DNA of 64,000 nt from Castor canadensis (lineage: Eukaryota; Chordata; Mammalia; Rodentia; Castoridae). Made by a program: the position numbers and the translations under genes. Positions 36,254-47,702 of the stretch are shown here, piece by piece. The notes under the pieces were generated by a model. The model did no database searches, was not told the origin of the DNA, and saw only the letters and a list, made by a program, of their open reading frames with translations. The stretch covers positions 39,911,295-39,975,294 of the forward strand of contig NC_133389.1 in assembly GCF_047511655.1 (NCBI RefSeq), read 5' to 3'. Each line of letters begins with the position of its first letter. Positions within the stretch are counted from its first letter, which is position 1.

Positions 36254-37979
36254 ATTTAGCTTTTTTTTTTTAATGGTTATGTCACCAACTAAATGATGAG
36301 GTCATTCTGCTCTATTCAGATAGAAATTGTGGGTGGGCAAGGAGAAGTTCCCCCAGTTATTCTGGGTATTTGAAAGCAATAACAATGGATGACAGTGGGC
36401 AGCCATAATTTGCTGAGGCCTTGGACAGCTAGGGTGGCAGTGCAGCTAGGATGGTGGCAAGGGGTTCTGGGCCTTGGTGTCAGGCCTGAGGCCTGAAGTG
36501 TAGGGCTCTTTTGTGCCTCAGGCTGGAACCCACAGCAGGAGGTGTCTTCCACCATCAATCTTGATCAACCAAAATCAATCTTACTTTCAAGGTGACTCTA
36601 GCTGTCCTGTTGTCTCTGCTGCTGCAGGCCAAATCAACCGCAATTGGCCTAAGGCTGCTCCTGCTGCCGCCTACTGCACCTCCCCACTGGGGGAACTGTT
36701 CTATCCATCAGCTGTCTTCAACTGTTATGGGCTTGACCAGCTGCTCTTGGCCTGAGGGCACCAATATTCCTGCTGCTGTTGGAGGCCCTGGTTAGCTACT
36801 GCCATTCCTGCCCACAGTTCCCCACACTGCAGAAAGTACTTGCTAACCCACTGCTGCTCTCACTGCCATGTTGCTGTCACTGCTGTTCTTTTCTGCTCTA
36901 CTAATGACAAGAATCAAAATAGGCAAGGCAGACCAATCAAGAGAAGTCTATTCTGGAGCTTATCTTCAGAAGGTATTGCAGTTGATAAATCCCAACATTG
37001 AGATTACAGCAATCCCTACTGAAGACCAATCACTGCTGCTGTGGTATCTTTAGAGGAACATTGGAGTGAAGATGATCTAGGAAGACTTTAGGTAACAAAG
37101 TTGGTAATGGGAAGGGGATAACACTAATGAAGATATAAGGTGCATAGTTTTATAAGGCAGAAAGAGGTGATGGATAAACTTAATAGAATGGGTTATAGAA
37201 ATAGAGATAGAAGAAAATCTGAGTGAGAGCAGTTCTAATTATAGATAGAAGGAAAGTATAAATGGGGAAGAGAAACAGGAAAGGAAAGGAGAAAATATGG
37301 CTTAAGATTGAAACAAAATTGGAATTTTCAATTGCTGTCTGTGTCTTTCATACCAGTGGATGGCAGTCTACTTAGAGTCAAGTCTATGGAATGGTGTCTA
37401 ATTGTGTTCATTTTTCAGCATGGGGGAGGAAAACAATCTGTGAATACAATCTCCAGTGAAGGATTGTGGGGTCTGGGCTTTCAACCCTCCAGTCCCAACA
37501 GTTCCCAGGAAATTTGTAGTTTCTCCCTCCCCCAGGTCTGCTCTAGGGCAATCCTTTCCTAGTCACAAGCTGCCATGATGAGTTTCCCCTCCCTCTGCAA
37601 GGGTGCTGCCACCATGATTTCTTAGATGGAGCTGTGACTTAACATTAGCTATCCCCAGCCGGATCTGCAGGCTCCATTTTTTGTCTTGGTGGGGGAGGAT
37701 CTACTGCCTGCTATTTCTTACTTGTTCCTTTGCTGTGTGACAGTCCATGCATCAGATGCTCTGTATGGGGACTTCTGGACTAGCAGTGAGATCCATGTGC
37801 CAAGTGAGCCCTACTTGACTTCTGTGTCTGCAGTGGGGACCATGCAGGATTGGACAGGATTTCTGGGTCCATGGTCCATGGATCCTTACTGCCCACAGTT
37901 AACTTCAGCTCCAGGGGTGCTGATTAGTTCTGTAAGGAATTAGGTGCCAGAATTGCTGTTTAGTAAGATATGTATGCAA

Positions 37980-38462
37980 AACACAACAAGGGGATTGGAC
38001 TTTGATCACGTGATGAGGTGAGAGCACACAAGGGAGGTATGAGGATAGGTAAGAAATCCCCCAAAAAACAAGATAGCATTGTCCTCAATGTAAAGGAACT
38101 AATGCAGAAACTTGAAAGCAACAGAAACTTTAAAGCCAATAGGAGAAGGGGACCAGGAACTAGAGAAAAGGTTAGTTTGAGAAGAATTAATTTAGAATGT
38201 AACACATATGTACAGGAAATTAATGTGAGTCAACTGCCTGTATAGTTATTCTTATCTCAACTAGCAAAAACCCTTGGTCCTTCCTACTATTGCTTATACT
38301 CTCTCTTCAACAAAATTAGAGATAAGGGCAAAATAGTTTCTGCCTGGTAGCAAGGGGGTAGGTGGGGAGAGGGAGGGTGTAGGGGGAAATGGAGGGGGCA
38401 GGAGGAGGGGGGAGAAATGACCCAAACATTGTATGCACATGTGAATAAAAGAAATTAAAAAA
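37980..38462 (+). mobile_element. 5'-truncated young L1 tail with target-site duplication
   Basis: About 483 bp of young-family L1 3' UTR starting at AACACAACAAGGGG and ending in its poly(A) tail. It is flanked by AGATATGTATGCAA at 37966-37979 and 38464-38477. It interrupts the older minus-strand L1 in the opposite orientation. Confidence 0.92.
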
Positions 38463-38643
38463 AAGATATGTATGCAAGAAAAATGCCGTATGGTATCACT
38501 ACACAGCCATCTTGCCATTGCTATCAAACTCACTGATTCTTTACTCTGTCCTCTCCCTCCTGCTGTTGAACTCATCTGGTGAGTATTACATTTTGGTTAT
38601 TGTTTTCAGTTCAGTTTCATTTGGTTCTGCTTTAAATAATTTA

Positions 38644-38845
38644 TTTAGTGGAACTGAGGCTTGAACTCAGGGCCTCACACTTCCTAGGCAGACCTTCTAC
38701 TACTTGAGCCACTCCACCAGACCCCCCCCCACATTTTCTCTGTATTGGGTATTTTTGTGATAGGATCTTGTGAACTATTTGCCTGGGTTAGCTTCCAACC
38801 GCAATCCTCCTGATCTCTGCCTCCTGAGTAGCTGGGCTTATATTT
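38644..38845 (-). mobile_element. Dimeric B1+ID SINE, reversed
   Basis: The ID half (38644-38726; TGAACTCAGGG, TACTTGAGCCACT) is followed by a B1-like half (about 38740-38840; AATCCTCCTGATCTCTGCC, TGAGTAGCTGGG). On the minus strand the order is B1 then ID, as in the dimer at 19979. Confidence 0.75.
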
Positions 38846-38904
38846 TCTATTTCTTTACTGAACCTTTTTTAATATGTAATTTTCACTTGTTTCAAATTTT
38901 TTGT

Positions 38905-39016
38905 TTGTTTTTGAGACAGGGTCTCACTTTGTGGCTCAAGTTGGCCCCAAATTCAAACTCCTGCTTCAGCCTCCCAAGTGCTAGGATTATAGGTGTGTAC
39001 CACCATACCTGGTAGA
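38905..39016 (-). mobile_element. B1-type SINE
   Basis: GAGACAGGGTCTCACTTTGT, TTCAGCCTCCCAAGTGCTAG and GGTGTGTACCACCATACCTG are classic reversed B1/Alu-like sequence. Confidence 0.88.
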
Positions 39017-39199
39017 AATATGCTCTTAATTGCTCACTGAAACTTTGTTTTCCATGCTGTTTTCAAATCTTTGTCAGACAAGTTCAATGTCTGTATCATC
39101 TGTGTGTCAGTGTCTGCTGATTACTTTTTCTTATTCTAGTTGGGATTTTCCTGCCAGAACATGGTTGGAGCAAGGTTCCCAACTTGGCATCTATTGACC

Positions 39200-39873
39200 C
39201 CAAGGACAGTGAGGGTGTCTTGTGATTGGTAGGTAGGGTAGGGGTGACAGTTCAGGTTTTTCATTGGGCTCTGCTGACACTGCTGGCTGGGAGGGGAGGG
39301 GCATCTTGTCATTGTTTCCATGGTTTCCACTGGCCCTGTACTGTGGAGAACCCCATCACTGCTGGAAGGTGCTGGGAGTCCCAGATTCCCAGTCAGCTTT
39401 CTCTGAATCTACTTGAGAGTGGGGAGACAGGTACCTTGTCACTATCAGGCCAGGATGGAAGTTCCATCCCTCATTCATTCTTCTCTGACATGGCCCTGGC
39501 AGGGAGAGTGGTACCTGAATGAGGGGGGAAATGTAGGCTTCCCATTTGGCCCTTGACCCTTGCCAATGGGGATGGGGTCAACTTTTTTTCTTTTCCTTTT
39601 TTTTTTTTCAGTGCTGCTTTGTTGGAGTAGTTATTGTCTAAAATAGTTTTCTGTCCTGCTAGGTAGGCTGCCTTATCTAGGTCTTTATGGAGGTTTTTTT
39701 TTTTTTTTTTTTTTTTCTGTCTATGCCTATTAGTGTTTCTGAGTTGTTGACTTTTTTTGACTCCAAGTCTGGTATGTATGAAGCAAAAAGACAATTCAAG
39801 GAACTCATCATCAATTCAAGGATGTGAGATCCATAGCCTATATGACGTTTTCTTTTCTTTCTCCTTATGGAGG

Positions 39874-39911
<38 letters not shown>

Positions 39912-40250
39912 ATATGTGATGTCCAGGAATTTCAGCTGTACTTAGTAGGAGGAATAGGGAGAAATACATTTACTACATCTTGTTCTGGAAACAGAAACCC
40001 ATGGAGCAGTTTTAAGTATTTAATAGTATTTGTATTTAGATTTGCAAAACAGAGACTCAGGTAGCTCTCCTGAGTTGATTTTTTTTCAAGTATTCTAGAA
40101 TTCTCAAGTTGTATTAAAATCTTAAAGTCACTAGAAACATATGAAGAATAAAGGTATATAAAGATGTATAATCTAGAATCATTTTTAGGGAATTTAAAAT
40201 GATTTATTTACCAAAAGGAAAAGACAATAGAATATAAACAAAAACACTGT
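39200..40250. other. Intergenic stretch with simple repeats only
   Basis: No gene seen. It contains T-runs near 39594 and 39694-39716 and a (TG)n microsatellite at 39874-39909. Part of it may be old L1, but I cannot support boundaries. Confidence 0.5.
39874..39909. repeat. (TG)n microsatellite
   Basis: About 18 uninterrupted TG units. Confidence 0.95.
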
Positions 40251-40254
40251 GTGA

Positions 40255-40372
40255 GGCAGGGTGTGGTGGTACATGCCTGTAACCCCAGAATTGTCAAGGT
40301 TGAGGAAGGAGGATCAAGAACTTGAGGTCAGCCTGGGCTAAATAATGAGAACTTGTCTCAAAGACAAAACAA
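40255..40372 (+). mobile_element. B1-type SINE
   Basis: GGGTGTGGTGGTACATGCCT, GAGGAAGGAGGATCAAGAAC and GAGGTCAGCCTGGGCTAAAT, with a tail rich in CAAA. A well preserved copy. Confidence 0.88.
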
Positions 40373-40379
40373 ACAACAA

Positions 40380-41145
40380 TAGCAATAACAAAAAACCGGC
40401 TGAATGTGTCTACTGTTTGTCATCCATTCTCTTTTGGACAGATTACTTTATGGGAGCTTAATAAAGTAGCCCTTTGTGAAAGGAAAGGATCTTATAGTCA
40501 TTTTGGCTTCCTTGCCAAAATTACACGTGCAGAGCTTTAGTGAGGTGCACACTCATTAGTGTCGCTTGGAGTTATATAACTCATGTTACCCCGGGAATTA
40601 CAGCTCACTTCGTTAGTGTCTAATCTAGTGCTAGACTCCCCAAAGGCCCTGAATCTGGCAAGGCCACGGTAAGATGAAATGCAATGCTGCTTCTTAAAAA
40701 AAAAATGCAGCCCAAGCTGTTCTCTGTAAGTTTTAAACTTAGATTTAATCAAGTCCAGCCAGAATTATCCCACCCAAGAGCTATTATCACACTCCTCCTT
40801 TTGAAAGCAACTAAAACCACTGAATTATTGGCAGTTACATCTCATCTTTTAGAAACAAAAAAATTCTTAAAGCCTCCCGGTTTCTAACTCTAACATCCTT
40901 TTCCTGTTTTACATGTTTGTAAAGTTATTTGAAAAAAAACACTTGATTGAGTTTTAATTTCTAAATCTTCAATTTAGAATTTTCCATGAATGAAAAGGCT
41001 ATTGAATTTAGAGAAAATACTATTTGGAAAACTCTGGATTTTAAGGCACTTAATGCAGAGAAGCATAGATAATTTTTTAAGCTACAAAAAGAAAACACAA
41101 AGCAAAAACTACACTCAAGAGATTATGGCAGTGACCTCAGAATGA
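40380..41145. other. No recognised gene or repeat
   Basis: AT-rich intergenic DNA; no coding or RNA signature recognised. Confidence 0.4.
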
Positions 41146-41152
41146 GGCTGAA

Positions 41153-41153
41153 G

Positions 41154-41201
<48 letters not shown>

Positions 41202-41250
41202 GAGAGACAGACAGAAAGAGACAGAGAGACAGAGAGACAGAGAGAGGGAG
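41153..41250. repeat. (GA)n purine microsatellite
   Basis: About 100 bp of GA repeats with GACA interruptions. Confidence 0.95.
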
Positions 41251-41277
41251 ACCCTGCTTAAAACAAAGCAAACCTAG

Positions 41278-41358
41278 GGTTGACGGTGTGGCACAAGTGG
41301 TACAGCTCCTGCCTAGCAAATAAAAAGCCCTGAGTTCAACTTCCAGTACCACCCAAGC
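41278..41358 (+). mobile_element. ID-type SINE
   Basis: GTGTGGCACAAGTGGTACAG head and GAGTTCAACTTCC B-box region, ending GTACCACCC. Confidence 0.78.
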
Positions 41359-41677
41359 CTTTTCCCGCAAACCCCCAAAACAAAAAACATACTACAACAA
41401 CAAAACCCCATCAGTTTTTGCATATTTAAATACTTACTGAGTTGCAACTTCTTGAAAAACTGTAGCTATAAGGAGCTGTAATCCCTCCTCCTTGTCTGTT
41501 TCTTCATCTCATTATTATTGATGTTTATGTGAAAAATATAATACCTACAGATGTATTTTTATTTGTTTTATGTTTCATTTGTTGCATCATGATTGGTTCA
41601 CTGTACATCAAGTTCACTTCTAAAGCCAAAGTTTTGATTTTCCTTCAAGATCTTCCTTTTTATGTTGGATTTTTTTT

Positions 41678-41747
41678 CTTTTTTGGTGCTACTGGGCCTC
41701 ACACTTGTTATGTAGGTGCTGTACCACTTGAACCACTCCACCAGTCC
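41678..41747 (-). mobile_element. ID-type SINE fragment
   Basis: Reversed head CCACTTGAACCACTCCACCA preceded by GGTGCTACTGGGCC. Internally deleted around the B box. Confidence 0.7.
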
Positions 41748-42049
41748 AAGATAGCCCTTTTAAAAAGATGCTTAATCCAGTTGTCTTATCAGTTCTACAT
41801 AACAAGAACATGAGGTGATCACACAGTTACCAAGAAATAGTCCTGCTACATATAATTGCATACAAATTTTACAATATCACATTCATAAGTATTTGACTGT
41901 TGTAAAAGTCTCTTAGCAATGAAGAGCTATTAGAAAAGTCCTGTGGCTTGCACAGTTGTTTCTACTGGATAATACTGTTCCCAATAGGTTGATTGCTAAT
42001 AAGGTAGCATATAGAAAACTTAGTGGGGAAATTTTTTATGGTCATGTCC

Positions 42050-42157
42050 ACTGTTTGTTTTGAGACAGGGTCTTGCTGTGTAGCCTGAACTACATTCTTC
42101 CTGCCTTGACCTCCCAAGTGCTGGGATTACACATGTGTTTGCTGCCATGCCTGACAC
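42050..42157 (-). mobile_element. B1-type SINE
   Basis: GAGACAGGGTCTTGCTGTGT, GACCTCCCAAGTGCTGGGAT and TGTGTTTGCTGCCATGCCTG: reversed B1. Confidence 0.88.
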
Positions 42158-42492
42158 TTACAGATGTATTTATTCTGCTTATACCTTGTCAAAAAATCTA
42201 TGGTTTTATTTGAAATCTTTTCCTATCACATATGATAGCCACATGCAACTTAACAAATAGATACGTTTTGATTTGGGTGGACATCTCACTGGGGAAGTCC
42301 TCTTACAATTGATTGTGAATGGCACAGGGTGTTCTCACTTTAAGCAAAACTGAGAAACATGTGGAAGCCCACTTTTGGCATTGTCTTCAATCAGTGCCCT
42401 GTTTGTCTTCCCTGAGTTCACTCATTTTCATCCTTGATCTTTATCCTATGTCCTAATTCTATCCTTCCATCTTTAAAGAATAAGTTAGCATG

Positions 42493-42682
42493 TGGCTGGG
42501 ATGGTGGTACATGCCTGTAATCCAAGCTGTGGGGGAGGAGAAGGCAGGGGGATTCGAGGTCAGCCCAAGTAAAAATGCAAGTCCCTTCTGAAAAATAACC
42601 AAAGCAAAAAGGGTTGGGGCTGGGCTCAAGTGGTAGAGCTAGGCCCTGAGTTCAATACCCAGTATTGCCAAAAAATAAGAAA
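42493..42682 (+). mobile_element. Dimeric B1+ID SINE
   Basis: The B1-like half (ATGGTGGTACATGCCTGTAA, GATTCGAGGTCAGCCC) is followed at about 42613 by an ID half with a shortened middle (GGGCTCAAGTGGTAGAGC, GAGTTCAATACCC). A-rich tail. Confidence 0.8.
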
Positions 42683-42689
42683 GAAGAAG

Positions 42690-43430
42690 TTAGCATGCCA
42701 TCTAAGAGAGTGTGTGTCTCTGGTCTGTGCTTGCTTGATGTAAACAAAATACAAGACTTTTTATGAATTATGGAAACCAATTCTGGGAGGAGGGGGCTCT
42801 AACCTGAAAAAAATCACTGGATTCTAGCCATCCAGGGTTCTCAAGGGAAGAGCTTAAATTAACGACCTTCCCTAGTTGGGCCATCAATCCAAATCAAAAA
42901 GTGCCTGCTCATTAAATTGCAAGTGGCCATCTGCTTGCTTAATCATGTGTTCTTTTTCCTTTGGGTTGGTTAGCACTGTCTGGCCTGGCCTCTTTACTAA
43001 TTAGACTAAGCTCGATCTTCAGGTGAACCGAACGTTAATTTTATCTGGAATGGAATATGGGTTTATTTATTTTCCCATTTGGGTAAACCATTTGAGACAA
43101 AAGGAAACAAATTTGTTGTTACTTTAAAGCTAATAAAGACTGGTTATTTATTTGGCTTTTGCTGAATACATTTGAATACTCCTAACTGAATTGTTTTATG
43201 TCACTTCTCAGCTTGACAGCAAAGATAGTCATGTTTACATTTACTGGTTTTAGTGCCAGAGAGTATTCTTTGTATCTTTTCTTTATTAAGCAATGCATAT
43301 ATATTGTAATGGATCCAGTTATAGTCTAAAGGCAAAGTTTAGATAACCAAAGTTAACAGTTTGGTGTATATCCCCTTACTATACTTATACAAAAGCACAT
43401 GTGTGGGCTGAACTAAAGATGTAAAAGTAA
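42690..43430. other. Unique intergenic block without recognised repeats
   Basis: No gene. 42890-43080 has several homeodomain-like AT cores (TTAATC, TAATTAG, GTTAATTTT) with short GC-containing segments between them, so it is a candidate conserved non-coding element. That is a guess from texture only. Confidence 0.3.
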
Positions 43431-43451
43431 CAAATAAAGCCATAGAGAAAA

Positions 43452-43780
43452 GCTAGAGAAAAAGTTAGATCAAAAAAAGAATTAACCTAGAAGGTAACAC
43501 ACACGCACAGGAAATCAATGTGAGTCAATGCCCTGTATAGCTATCCTTATCTCAACCAGCAAAAACCCTTGTTCCTTCCTATTATTGCTTATACTCTCGC
43601 TACAACAAAATTAGAAATAAGGGCAAAATAGTTTCTGCTGGGTATTGAGAGGGGGGAGAGGGAGGGGGCGGAGTGGGTGGTAAGGGAGGGGGTGGGGGCA
43701 GGGGGGAGAAATGAACCAAGCCTTGTATGCACATATGAATAATAAAAGAAAAATGAAAAAAAAATTAAAAAAAAAAAAAA
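43452..43780 (+). mobile_element. 5'-truncated young L1 tail
   Basis: About 330 bp almost identical to the 3' UTR end of the full-length L1, including the G-rich tract, TATGCACATATGAATAATAA and a long A tail. The near identity indicates a recent insertion. Flanking duplication is short and imperfect. Confidence 0.92.
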
Positions 43781-43789
43781 GAGAATAGG

Positions 43790-44430
43790 GAAGGTGCTTC
43801 TTAAAATGGCAAAGTCAAAAGACCCCCCACTCCACCTGATTTCCTAGGTTTTGGTAGGGCAGAATCAGAAGTGAAGTTAGCCTGTTCCCACACTCCTCTT
43901 CTTTGGCAACTTCAAATCATCTCTTATGGTTTAGAGCTTTAAATTTGGCAAATGATAATTTTTGGCAGCTGAAGTGCAGAAGAAGTAAGGTTATATATTA
44001 TTTTGGAAAATGAAAGAAAGGTTTTGCTGGCTTGTTTTACTTTTAATCTAGTGGTTCTATTTTAGGGAACTCTATGAAAAGACCTGGAGTAAGAGAGGAT
44101 AATGGAGGCCAAAGAACTAATTTTCCCCTTCTCCTGCCTTTCTGGCTCAACCTTATAGAACAAGGGACTTGTGTGCATGTGTGTGGAGACCCAGAATAAT
44201 GGCAGTCCTAGCTTGACATCCCTCTACACCTCCCCAACTAGCCACCCCTGATATCCAGGGAAGAGGGCTACATGGGCCCAGAAGCTCAGCTTTGGACTGC
44301 ACAGGGAATCCTGGGTCATGGGGATCTGGAGCATGTTCTAAAGTGGAGCTGTCTCTCTCCGTGTAGAGGAATGCAGTGGGGAGGGTCTCAGTGAGTCATA
44401 GGCAAGATACAGAGGCTGAGGATGGCCACT
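43790..44430. other. No recognised gene or repeat
   Basis: Mixed-composition unique sequence; no gene or element recognised. Confidence 0.4.
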
Positions 44431-44439
44431 GTATTCTTT

Positions 44440-45000
44440 ATGGAAGCAGGTATTTGGAAACAGTTAAAGTGCCTAACCAAAAAACGTTAATCCTGGAGAT
44501 TATGTAACAACACAGAAAATGTTTACTATAAGAGTCAGTGTGAAATACCCAGGCTGCAACACTGAATGAACGCTATGACTTTAATGATATAAAACTCCAA
44601 CTAAATGAGATCCACTTCTAGGATTTTATCCTGCTAATATACTTGCATGTCTACATTAAGATTTAAATATTAGACTGCGTATTGCAGCATTATTTGTGAT
44701 AGCTGACTTAGTATTCTGTAGGGAGGGCATAAATTAATCATGCTATATTATACACTGAAATGTCATGTAGCTGATAGAAACCCTCCCCAAGAAACATTGT
44801 AGGTGAAAAAGAGCAAGCTGTATACAATATGTTCCTGCTGAAGTAAAAAAAAGGGTTTTGTATACATGAGAAAATAAGACCACCTGGGACTACCATAAAT
44901 AATAAATAGAGAAGCTGAGATATGGGTGATGATTATTCTTCTTTATTTCCCAAATTTCTTTAGTGATTTTGCAACTTAAAAAGGAAAGTTAAGGGAAAAT
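44440..45000 (+). pseudogene. Ancient L1M fragment (ORF2 3' region)
   Basis: ATCCACTTCTAGGATTTTATC, then TTGCAGCATTATTTGTGATAGC and TAAATTAATCATGCTATATTA follow the end of ORF2 in old mammalian L1M. Strongly diverged. Confidence 0.55.
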
Positions 45001-45694
45001 GAATTGAAAAAACAAATGTCTAAGCATCCACGAGAGGACGTTTCTTAAACTCTGATCACCTCTTTCTGAGCTGTTGAATTCTGGTGTTAATTAAATTTAA
45101 GCATAGTGGTCCAGGTCTCTGTTATTTTCAGAGGCAGAATGCTCTGATTTGGTTTCTATGAATACAGTCTGGTTTTTATAGCACTGGGCATGTTCAAGGA
45201 TTATTGTAACATTATGAAAAATACTTAGTTTCTGAGCTTCATTTTAAGTTGAATGCTACAGGTGCACTCCAGAGAGATGACTGAATTCTAGAGAAATCTT
45301 TGACTTTGGTTGAGATTTCCTAACTGGTTCATTTCTGTTCATGATTTCTGGCATGGTCTCATGAATAAACAAGGCACATGGGTGCTTTTTTAGGGGGCGG
45401 GAGCTTTTCTAACTTCCATAATTTTACCATTAGACATTGTACTTCCATTTGTATCTACATGTCTGGTTTTTGGTAACAATTTGATCCTAATAGAAAAATT
45501 AAGTCAGAGTAATGGTTTGACAAAAGGATCTGGTGCCATGTTGAGAAGCCATACCAAGATGATAAAAACAATTCAACCTACTGAGTTCCTTTCCTCCTTG
45601 TATTCTATAAGGCCTAGCAAAACATAAATCTTTGTCTTTCACTGGCTTTTTTGGCTATACAAATGAAATTTCAAGGGCTAAATTAGTATGTATT

Positions 45695-46100
45695 TTTTTA
45701 AATAAATTTTTTATTAGGATATATTCATTATGTGGGGATTCATGGTGACAATTCCCATTAGACTTAAATTGTATATTAATTACATTGCCTCCTCGCCCCT
45801 CTCCCCGCCCCACTTGAACAATTGCAGAAGTTTCTTAGTTCTATTTCATGCAGGTATACGATGTCCATCAACCATATACTGTCAACTTAATCTCCCTCCT
45901 TTGCCCTCTCCCCTCCCACTAGTTCTTTCTCACACATGCAGTGTACCTATTTTACAGTCCTGGTTTTCATCACTAATATTTAAGTTGATGTTCGAAGGAG
46001 TGTGGTATGTATTACTTCCTAGCAGGACCTATGGAAGTGCCTGAATTATTAGTTCCTGTGGTTGATGTTGAATTTCTACTCCAGTCTTTGAATTCTAGTA
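45695..46100 (-). mobile_element. Older L1 3' UTR fragment
   Basis: It begins with an A/T-rich tail region (TTTTTTTAAATAAATTTTTTA) and a C-rich tract, in the same layout as the reversed L1 tails elsewhere in the window, but in an older sequence version. Confidence 0.5.
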
Positions 46101-46109
46101 CATTAGTTT

Positions 46110-47440
46110 TTTTCTAATTCTTGGTAATAATTGCATAAGTTATTACTCTTTTCTTTGCACAGATAAAAAGGAAATGATCCTTGATTGATTAAATTTTATT
46201 ACAGGCATAGGCAAATTGTTTATGATTATAGCTTCCTTAATTGGCATATAAACTCACTTTTAACTGTGGCTTATTCTTAAAAAAATATGATTCATTAAAA
46301 TTGGAGAAATTCTCTTGATTTATGCACACAGTTTTCATGTGCCCTTTGTGATTCTTTATTCAAATTAGTAAGTAATCAAATTGCCAACTGGGGTTCTAAT
46401 TAGCTTGGGATGGTGGTTCAATTATATGAAGCCACATAACAACCCAGAAAAAAAGGCCTATATATTTTAATTGAATGGTTGTCTCAGATGATAGTTCTAG
46501 TGAATTTTTTTACCTTCTCTTTCTTAAAATTTGAAATCTCCCTGTTTGTTTAACAAAGGGCAAATTCTGTATATCTATTTTTGAAGTTTTGCCATCTCTT
46601 CCCCCTGCCCCCCAAAGGTTTTCTGATCAATAATGAGGAGAGTGAGACATTTTGTAGGCAGTTCCTGAATGAATTGAAAATTTGTTAAATTCTGTAAAAC
46701 TGGCAGGCTGCAGAGTGTGGTAAAAACAACCTGGGTTTTGAAGTCCGGCCAAGGTTTGGAATCTTGATGTACTTATTACTTTATTTACTAGATAGATACT
46801 TTATACAATTTCCAATGTGTGTACATTGGAAATTAAGCTTTTTAGCATACAGTTGACTCTTACAGCATTTATCCTGGTGGGTAGCTCAGAGAAATAACAA
46901 AGAATGAATAAAGGTGCTCAGGAAGGGTCTGGCATCTATGGTTTTCAATTTGGCTTGTAATTCACTAAGCATTCATTGAACACCGCACTATATTGTGTCA
47001 TTATCATTTGCAAATAAATCTTCCAGATGACTTCTTAATAAAAGCATACATAACAGAAGAGATAACAAATGGTAAAAAATTGATATTTTAATCACCTGAC
47101 AACTTCTCTTACTCTATACATCTGCATAGCTATTATAGAATAACGATTAATATTTATTAGTGTACCCCTAAGGGCAAAGGATCTCTTCAAATGATTAAAC
47201 ATAGTGCAAGGCATATGACTTCATCTTTAAGCTTTTTAAAATTATATTTAAATTCCTTAAAAAATTAGAAATCCAATTGATTGGTTATTCTTTGGGGCAC
47301 ATGCAAAAAAATCCATAGTTTAATCCTACATATTGCTTTTAATAATGATTAATAAACATATAGAAGATTTCTGTTGACCTGAATATCCCTTTTATATAAT
47401 CCTACTGGATTACCAGAGCATCGAAAGTTGTTAAGGATAA
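46110..47440. other. No recognised gene or repeat
   Basis: AT-rich intergenic DNA without coding or clear repeat signature. Confidence 0.4.
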
Positions 47441-47447
47441 TACAAAA

Positions 47448-47520
47448 ATAGCACTCATTTTTGTGAGTGCTATTAAATAGCACTCATATTTGTGAGTGCT
47501 ATTAAATAGCACTCATATTT
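47448..47520. repeat. 29-bp tandem repeat made of palindromes
   Basis: About 2.5 copies of a 29-bp unit starting at 47448, 47477 and 47506. Each full unit contains TAGCACTCA and its reverse complement TGAGTGCTA around a 6-nt loop, so every unit can form a hairpin. Confidence 0.92.
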
Positions 47521-47539
47521 TGTGCCAAGCTTTGTGAAT

Positions 47540-47695
47540 TTCTCATCAAATACCAGTTAACATTAATTCACACCATGCAGGATCTGTAGGATTATCCCCA
47601 CTTTGTAGGTTAAGAAACTAAGAGAGGGCAAGGTAAATTGTTCAAGACCACACAGATGTAGGTGGCAGAACCCAGACTTGAAGCTTGTTCTCAAC
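47540..47695 (+). mobile_element. MIR SINE fragment
   Basis: GGATTATCCCCACTTTGTAG, TTAAGAAACTAAGAGAGGGC, ACCACACAGATGTAGGTGGC and AACCCAGACTTGAAGC are in MIR order. Confidence 0.7.
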
Positions 47696-47702
47696 TGCCA
47701 TA

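Larger units (their letters stand above)
30070..38525 (-). mobile_element. Older, near full-length decayed L1 with nested insertions
   Basis: Read on the minus strand: a 5' end near 38.52 kb marked by CAAGATGGC (reverse of 38506-38514), a long 5' UTR, an ORF1 remnant (about 35.75-34.4 kb), an ORF2 remnant (about 34.33-30.6 kb), a 3' UTR and a tail ending near 30070. Interior material includes a SINE (36166-36253) and a younger L1 tail (37980-38462). The ORF2 sequence is that of the young L1 family with scattered stops and frameshifts. The assignment of 35.8-38.5 kb as its 5' UTR is inference from the YY1-like end and continuity. Confidence 0.75.
38530..39200 (-). pseudogene. Ancient L1M-like remnants with SINEs embedded
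   Basis: Between the SINEs, phrases such as ACATTTTGGTTATTGTTTTC and AATCTTTGTCAGACAAGTTC resemble the antisense of old mammalian L1M 5'/ORF1 sequence. Highly diverged, assignment tentative. Confidence 0.35.

Noticed and set aside
47448..47520. Possible CRISPR-like array
   Set aside because: Too few units, no distinct spacers, and a mammalian setting; it is a simple tandem palindrome.
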